Origin: Pogonophryne albipinna
Taxonomy: Eukaryota; Chordata; Actinopteri; Perciformes; Artedidraconidae
Length of the DNA: 64,000 bases
Assembly: GCA_028583405.1 (NCBI GenBank)
Contig: CM053252.1
Span: 37,979,240-38,043,239, forward strand
Reading direction: 5' to 3'
Both the position numbers and the translations under genes were made by a program. Below the pieces are notes generated by a model, which saw only the letters and a program-made list of their open reading frames with translations, was not told where the DNA came from and did no database searches. Shown here one piece after another: positions 57,976 through 64,000 of this stretch (within the stretch, counting starts at the first letter, position 1; the number at the start of each line of letters is the position of its first letter).

Positions 57976-58706
57976 CAGGGTTCCCACGGGGTCTTAACAA
58001 GTCTTAAAAAGTCTTACATTTGATAATCTGAATTTAAGGCCTTAAAAAGGTCTTAAATATGATTTAGAAGGTCTTAAAAATTATCGGATTTGAAAGGTAC
58101 TTCTGTGTTGCGATAGCGTCTAAATGTGTTTTGGGGGAAATGTCCGGGCTGCAAAGTAACCAGTACGGTAATAGCCTTTCAGTTCCCCCCAACAATTTGT
58201 ATTGAATTAAATCAACATGGAACCAGTAATCACTAACTTTGTTTCCCCCGGCCCCTTATTGGAGAACACCCAACTAGTAACCTAGCAACCAAGCTTCAGC
58301 TCATGTAGCCTATCTTCGAATCTATTTAGCCTACAAATGAATATGGGGAAGTGTCAGTTCAACTGTATTTGGTTGGAAAACATCTAATTTAGTGCTTGGT
58401 TGAAACCAGTGGAGAGAACGTGTTTGAAGCCCGCTGCACCTTTTGCAAAAGAAATTAGCGTTTGTTTTGCTAATGTAGCGTTAGCTAGTGCAGCAGCAGC
58501 TAGTGGAGCGTTAGCTAGTGCAGCAGCTCCCGCAACAACACCGGGGGACCTCCGGGCGAAGTTTGGGTCTACGTCAACCCTAAAAGCGGAGGTGCTGTAG
58601 ACGCTAAATACCGTAGCTAAACACCAATCATACAACAGCAACGATGAAATAGTGTAGCCAAGGCAGCAGAGCTCTGAATATAGCTCTTGTCACTCTCTCT
58701 CTCAGA

Positions 58707-58770
<64 letters not shown>

Positions 58771-59383
58771 GGCAGCTCGATTATGGCAATAATCAAGATT
58801 ATGTTGGTCAATAATTAATATCATGATTATTCATTGACTTTGAAAACATCCATTTATTGAACTTTAAAACAAATAATAATTTGAACAGTATCTTTTTAAC
58901 TGTTGATTACCCTGAACGTATAATTCAACTGAAAAACCAATACAAAAATGTATTAAATAAATGATACATTAGTAAAAAATTAATTAGAACAAATATGTTG
59001 TAGTGTACTGTCACAACCTAGCAAAGCAAAATAATCGTTTTTTTCGATTATGTTGTTTTCGTAATTGTGGCAGGCCAAAATCGTAATTGCCATTAAAATA
59101 TGATTAATTGCACAGCCCTAACACACACACACACACAGACACACTTTTTGTCTAACACGCTAACACAGTTCTGTACTGTTATGCTGTTATGTTCAGTCAC
59201 TGTTCTTATGTTGAACATGAATTCATTTACTTTGCAAGTGATTATGGGACGTATTTCTTCTTTCATATCAATTTTCCTTCATACTTTATTGCCATGAAAT
59301 AGGTCTTAAATTCTATTCAACGTGGTCTTAACAAGGTGTTAAAAAGTCTTACATTTGAGTTGGCGAAACCTGCAGGAACCCTG
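57976..59383. mobile_element. hAT-like element with 6-bp duplication
   Basis: 1408 bp; ends CAGGGTTCCCACGGGGTC / CAGGAACCCTG; TACAAT on both sides (57970-57975, 59384-59389). Near the ends are many AAGTCTTA / TCTTAAA units. A degenerate transposase start (MGKCQFNCIWLEN, stop, then SAWLKPVERTC) lies at 58341-58600. Confidence 0.85.
58768..59120. mobile_element. hAT MITE inserted in a CA microsatellite
   Basis: 353 bp; ends TAGGGCAGCTCGATTAT / TAATTGCACAGCCCTA. Flanked on both sides by CA repeat (58707-58767 and 59121-59139), so the target duplication ACACACAC is part of the microsatellite. Confidence 0.85.
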
Positions 59384-59988
59384 TACAATAAAAAGTCCTG
59401 CATTCAAAATGTTACAAGTAAAAGTAGAAAAGTATTAGCATCAAAATATAGTTAAAGTACCACCTGCAGAGGGATCTAGATTCAGGTGTTCTTTTCCCCA
59501 TAGAGACCGCCTGGCTGCACATTATCCCTTGCATAAAGATAGATTGTAGGTCCCTCACAACATGTTGTACACAGTGGAAATAAACATTCTGGTTACCTCA
59601 ACATCAGGGATCTTATACATTAAACTCCTTCTGAATCAAACCGTCACGGTAGCCTTACCTTACTGATCCCTCTCAAAATAGAAAAACACACGTGACTTTA
59701 CCAGCAGAGAGAAAATTGTTTATTAAATGATTAATGTGACTAATAAAGAGCAGTTTGATTATTAAGTATTATTCTGTTGATCAATGTCATTACATTTGGT
59801 GAAAAGCACATAATGACTTGTTTATGACTCGTTTTGTCAAAGTTTAGGACTTGGACTTGACTTGGAATTGCCCAACCTGACTTGAGACTTGACTCGGACT
59901 TGAGCGCAAAGACTTGAGACTTGACTCGGACTTGCAAAACAATGACTTGGTCCCACCTCTGGGATTTACACACACCTGTTATCTAACC

Positions 59989-60348
59989 CAGGGGTTCCCA
60001 ACCTTTATTGTGCCAAGGACCGGCAGATACATTAAAAAAAAATCGCTGACCGGTTGTCAATTTTAACTGATTTTAATATTTACTCACCACCAGCAGGTAG
60101 CAACAGAGGCTAATTGTATGTAACAGCCTGAACAAATACTAGAACAATATGCATCCAAAACATATTAACAACGTTTAAAAAAGGACCGGTGTCGTTTTTT
60201 CGGAAAAACGGAAAACCAAAAAAACGACGTTATTCTGTTTTTAAACCAAAACGGGAAAACAGATAAATCAACGTTTTGGTTTTGTTTGTGTGATTTACGG
60301 ATAATCCAGTGAATGCTGGGAAAACGAGGAGAAGGCGCATTATAAAGG

Positions 60349-60423
<75 letters not shown>

Positions 60424-61627
60424 CGTGGGTGCGTGTGTGTGTGACACTGGCATTTGTTTTCAGAAGATATTATGATAGTGACGTTCGTTCCGGTGCACGT
60501 CCGACAGCATTTAGCACTACATCGAGATTAAGATTAAACTAATTTATTTTGGGAACACCCACATATAGGCTACCTATGGAGTTAGCCAGATGTGTGTAAA
60601 TTACTGTTCATGGTCATTTGAAAACAAATGCCGGTGTCGGACAGACACAAACACAGAGCTGAGCAGAGCACACACACACACACACATCATGCGCCTTGGT
60701 GACTGGACATCTCCTTCATAAAACTAATAAAAGGGAGAGTAATCGGGCAGTTCGATGTGTGTAGAGATGTGTGTAGAGGTGTGTGTGGTTAACACGTAGC
60801 AGCCTGCAGTCACTCGCTGTTCTGATGAAGGTAAACACAGCGAAGGCGGTGCATTAAAAGGCACAGCTCTCGGCGCGCTGGTGCTGCACTTCTCAGAAGC
60901 GGAGTTACACGTCCTGCTGCCTCCTGATGCTGCAGCCATTTCATGAAGTGAAGGAGGTTTTCCTTCTATAAAACAGCTGCGGGCAGCAGATAGCGTGAGA
61001 GTCCCGGACATGAATTCATAGATCAAGGCAGACTGGTTTACTCTCCTGTTTTGCCAATCCGGTGCTTAAACAAAGGCAAGGCAAGTTTATTTATATAGCA
61101 CTTTTCAACACAAGGCAATTCAAAGTTCTTTACAAAAAAATGAAAGACATTAAGAAAATGGCATTTAAAATCAGTCATTAAAAAGAAAAGCTAATAAAAT
61201 AAACAAATAGCTCTACACCCCTGGCCGACATGTCCTTAAAATGAAGTCCGAGTTTGAAATATATCTCAAATAATGTATGCACTGCCATTTCCCCACATAA
61301 ACATAACAGTCTGCAATGAAACGGTTGTCTCCTGTGCGCTCCTCTTCCTACTTGGCGCACCGGTAACTTTCTCGTGTGCACGAGAGGCTGAGACCAGGCA
61401 GAGCCGCCGAATCCCTCGGAACATCATAAAAGCCATTTTCAACGGTTATCTGGTGAAAGATTAACTGTGCTACTGGATGAAATAATATGATTGGTATAGG
61501 TGCGAACATTAAACACTTTAAAAAAAAAATATTATGATAAAATATTTTTATATATTTATAATTCTGCAAATATTACGATAAACTCACAGCTATTTCGCGG
61601 CCTGGCAGTAACACCTCCGCGGCCCTG
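59989..61627. mobile_element. hAT element (CAGGGGTTCCCAACC ends)
   Basis: 1639 bp; left end CAGGGGTTCCCAACCTTTAT, right end CCTCCGCGGCCCTG; perfect 8-bp duplications ATCTAACC (59981-59988, 61628-61635). Contains a GT microsatellite (about 60350-60442) and a retroposon tail (about 61071-61150, GGCAAGTTTATTTATATAGC). No transposase recognised. Confidence 0.88.
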
Positions 61628-61901
61628 ATCTAACCAACAGGTCCGCACGCACTCTCCAGACAAAACTCTAATAAGCATTCATTCACAAACTAAATCAGGA
61701 GACCTTTAACGTCTTACGTCCGATTCGCTCATTTTTTCCTCTCTACAGCTCCAGTTTGGGCATTGGCCTGTCATCAGATTGTATTTGTTATTGCTGCTGT
61801 AGCGGAAGTTTAGTACAATTATTTTTGATTAAATACTCCAAATCTCCACCCTCCATAATTGCACTTGCTTCAGTTGCTTGCTACTTTCTAACGGCGGTGA
61901 G

Positions 61902-62130
61902 AGTGGACGCTATCTATCTTATATCGATTAGATTTATGATTCGAAAATTATAAAAGTAGGGTAGACATGTGGATATTATCCGACTGAACAAACGTGCATT
62001 TATCAAACAGGTTTGTTTTCCACTGACCTTATTTCGAGCTATTTTCCAAAATCCTATGGAGAAATCCCATTGCTTTTTTGTCGAGGGAAACCGAGCACAG
62101 CTTACTTCCGGGTTTTAGGAGGCGTCACTG
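61902..62130. mobile_element. MITE, second copy of the 11758-11993 family
   Basis: Inverted relative to 11758-11993; shares GATTAGATTTATGATT, AAAATTATAAAAGTAGGGTA and the right end TTTTAGGAGGCGTCACTG. The left inverted repeat is degenerate. Confidence 0.75.
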
Positions 62131-62593
62131 CAACACTAAATTGATGCGATTTGATTGGATTGTGAGGCAAGGGAAGCCAGCCGGCTCTGGCTTCCCGGTG
62201 GGCTTCCCTTAGCATGGCCCTATCTATATGGCGCTGGGCCTGACCAGCGGCCCTGACTAATCACAGGTTGGCAGGGGCATCACGTGAGCCTCATCTGATT
62301 GGTCAATCTCTCCATTTTTTTCACCAAGGGAAGCCAATTTCGGCTGGCCTCCTCTCGCAACAGTGAGTGCAATCTACTGTTTCACCATAACATCTAGAGG
62401 GGAGCTGTTTCACTCTTTGTAAAATACTCAATGAGAATGGGGGAGAGACGGGCCGGCAGCAACACACAACAAAGAATTTCCGAAACTAAACTAAGTGTTT
62501 TTATTTAATTATTAAAATTAAAACTACAATCCGAAAAAACAGGGGAAGCCTGGCTTCCCTTGGCCTCCAGGAGAAAACGCCACTGTACCAGTG

Positions 62594-63650
62594 TACCAGA
62601 GGGAGTCACACACAGCTGTGCCTACATAACCAAACAAATTGACAAGATAACCAAAATCCTTGAATCTACACACAGCAAATAAACTCAAATGGCACAACGA
62701 GATGTAAAAGGAGATCACACATACAGTATAGTTGATATAAAACTGGCCGCTTCAATCTGAAGAGCAACTAAAACAAAACACGGGAGTGTATCTTGTTCTT
62801 GTGAACACTAATGTTATTCACAGCATACACAGAGACCACAAAGTAGAAAACTAGTTGCTAAAACAAAACACGTTAGTGTACCTTGTTAGCTAGCTGACAT
62901 TAACGTTAAACATTGCACTCATAATACTCACTGAAACCTTGTAAAGCCGGTGTTGCAGTACTGTGACATATCAGTATCGCCACGGAAGATAGTTTGTGTG
63001 TTTCATTCCCATGCATCAAGGTTATTTTCATGTATGTAATTGTTTTTCCTGCACAGTGTAGAGTCTTGTTGTGATTAGAGGGATACAGGTATTTCATAAA
63101 AAAAACGTGCTTCCTGGAGAATAGGTACAGAATTGATATCACAATTTAATCGGAGCTGATCACAACTTGTCATGAGTGATCCAGTCATGTCGATGAGCAT
63201 TCGGGCTGTGAATAAACAACTTGTGTTTTACTTTTAGGCTGTCTGAAGGTATGGACAGCTATCAAAGCTACTATACATCACATTAAGAACGATGTACAAA
63301 TGAAAGTCGGACACAAATATATAATTTAAATGATTTATTCAAGTTTGCAATATTTTGAACAGGCATCCACACAGTCACCTACTTTGTAATGTTCGATACC
63401 TCCCTGTAAGCGTCACGATATCCACCTCTCACCCACAACCTCACATACGAGTACTGAATGTGCATCAAAGTGATCTTAGGAAGGCAGATATAGCAAAAGA
63501 TGAACGTAAACGACAAACGAGGCGATCGACATGGTAAGTCAACAATGGGTCCTCAATGTACACGCCCCGGATTCCTATGACGAAAATAATAGAATGTCGC
63601 CAGTTGTCATGACTCAAGTAATACTGCAACACCGGTCCCGCTGCTCTTAC
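62594..63650. other. intron of SWIM-YqaJ gene
   Basis: No confident exon. A strong plus-strand donor (CATG|GTAAGT at 63537) follows a short frame reading SDLRKADIAKDERKRQTRRS; its meaning is unclear. Missing exons joining 63651-63743 to 55785-56822 may lie here but were not identified. Confidence 0.35.
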
Positions 63651-63743
63651 AGAACCGACTAACTCCCCTTTCGTGTATGTACAGCTCTCAACATTCACAG
63701 ACTTGTAGTGATTTTCACCTCGTTTTATACTTTTCGCCTCATT
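63651..63743 (-). pseudogene. upstream exon of SWIM-YqaJ gene
   Basis: 93 nt (31 codons) between an acceptor (TTTCTTTCAG) at 63744 and a donor GTAAGA at 63650. Reads NEAKSIKRGENHYKSVNVES and ends GELVGS. The GENHYKS..VE pattern precedes the SWIM finger in fish SWIM-YqaJ proteins. It is open throughout, and lies about 120 bp inside the right inverted repeat (63865-64000). Confidence 0.65.
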
Positions 63744-64000
63744 CTGAAAGAAACAGGTGAAATTTGCTAACGTGACGGCCGTCTTTGTGACGTTTGTGAC
63801 GCGTATTGTGCGAGACCAGAGACCTGTAGTTCACTGAGCGGTTTCACACAAAAAAATGTGTAACTTCACAGTTTTACGACACATTTTTATTTTTTTGACT
63901 TGCAAAATGTTCTTTTAAATTGACAAACATCATATGTGTCAATCGTGGCACAATTCAAACGGGATCAAAAGATAACTTTTCTCTCTCCATTGACTTCAAT

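Larger units (their letters stand above)
57936..59465. mobile_element. hAT MITE (AAGTACTCAGATC family), copy 3, split
   Basis: Left piece CAGAGGTGGGAGAAGTTCAG (57936-57975), right piece 59384-59465 (AAAGTCCTGCATTCAAAATG ...). The two halves align to 37294-37400 and later parts of the copy at 37294. It is split by 57976-59383. The distal half is missing. Confidence 0.75.
57314..59961. mobile_element. hAT element (CAGAGGTGTGGACTC ends)
   Basis: 2648 bp; ends CAGAGGTGTGGACTCGAGTC / CTTGGTCCCACCTCTG; perfect 8-bp duplications GGATTTAC (57306-57313, 59962-59969). Both ends carry many GACTCGAGTC / GACTTGAGAC subterminal repeats. Contains a BED-finger fragment (57652-57930) and a nest of three further insertions. 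Confidence 0.93.
57155..62585. mobile_element. hAT-like element, outer shell of a nest
   Basis: Ends CAGTAGCGTGGCGTGGG / AAAACGCCACTG with perfect 8-bp duplications TACCAGTG (57147-57154, 62586-62593). Its own sequence is GGGGAAGCC-rich and remains at 57155-57305 and 61636-62585. It contains the hAT copies 57314-59961 and 59989-61627 and a MITE at about 61902-62130. It lies in an intron of the SWIM-YqaJ gene. Confidence 0.88.
51796..64000. mobile_element. candidate ISL2EU-like DNA transposon (THAP + SWIM-YqaJ)
   Basis: The 83 bp beginning ATTGAAGTCAATGGAGAGAG at 51796 recur inverted at the window's right edge (64000 leftwards) with about one mismatch, then weaker similarity for ~60 bp more. 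Between these ends, both oriented inward, are a THAP exon (52134-52240, plus) and a SWIM-YqaJ gene (63743 to 55785, minus). THAP plus YqaJ is the known coding combination of ISL2EU elements. No DDE transposase core was found, and the interior is filled by hAT copies. The right end lies outside the window, so the boundary and target duplication are not visible. That the ends and the genes belong to one copy is inference. Confidence 0.6.

Overview
The window is animal nuclear DNA, almost certainly from a ray-finned (teleost) fish. Reasons: split exons with GT-AG junctions, three intronless claudin genes of the claudin-3/4 type, an L2-type LINE with the fish-style 3' tail, dozens of hAT-type transposons with 8-bp target duplications, and long CA/GT microsatellites. 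Nothing bacterial, phage-like or CRISPR-like is present. Most of the 64 kb is repeats; conserved host genes occupy only a small part.

Layout. 1-3.7 kb: the first two coding exons of exosc5 (RNA exosome subunit Rrp46) on the minus strand, the intron carrying a DNA transposon and the promoter interrupted by a LINE about 100 bp upstream of the start codon. 7.2-15.8 kb: a Ty3/gypsy LTR retrotransposon on the plus strand with matching LTR sequence, broken by three DNA transposons (one of which holds an L2 LINE and a small MITE) and by stops and frameshifts. 16-30 kb: repeats and a small unidentified GC-rich coding-like segment. 30.0-39.5 kb: three claudin genes in tandem on the minus strand, each a single coding exon with a TATA-like box upstream and a C-terminal YV. 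39.6-51.8 kb: repeats, including a clear hAT copy, a long-TIR Mutator-like copy with an 11-bp duplication, and smaller MITEs.

51.8-64.0 kb is the most unusual part. A sequence at 51796 recurs inverted at the very end of the window (64000), with about 83 bp nearly identical. Between these ends lie, pointing inward, a THAP-finger exon (plus strand) and a broken gene combining a SWIM zinc finger with a YqaJ-type exonuclease (minus strand), whose upstream exon sits just inside the right repeat. This fits the ISL2EU type of DNA transposon (THAP transposase plus YqaJ nuclease). Its interior has been invaded by a nest of hAT elements up to five further levels deep.

The claudins form one functional unit (tight-junction strand proteins, probably a locally duplicated array). 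exosc5 acts in nuclear and cytoplasmic RNA decay. The repeats are independent of both, but their target duplications let the order of many insertions be read directly.
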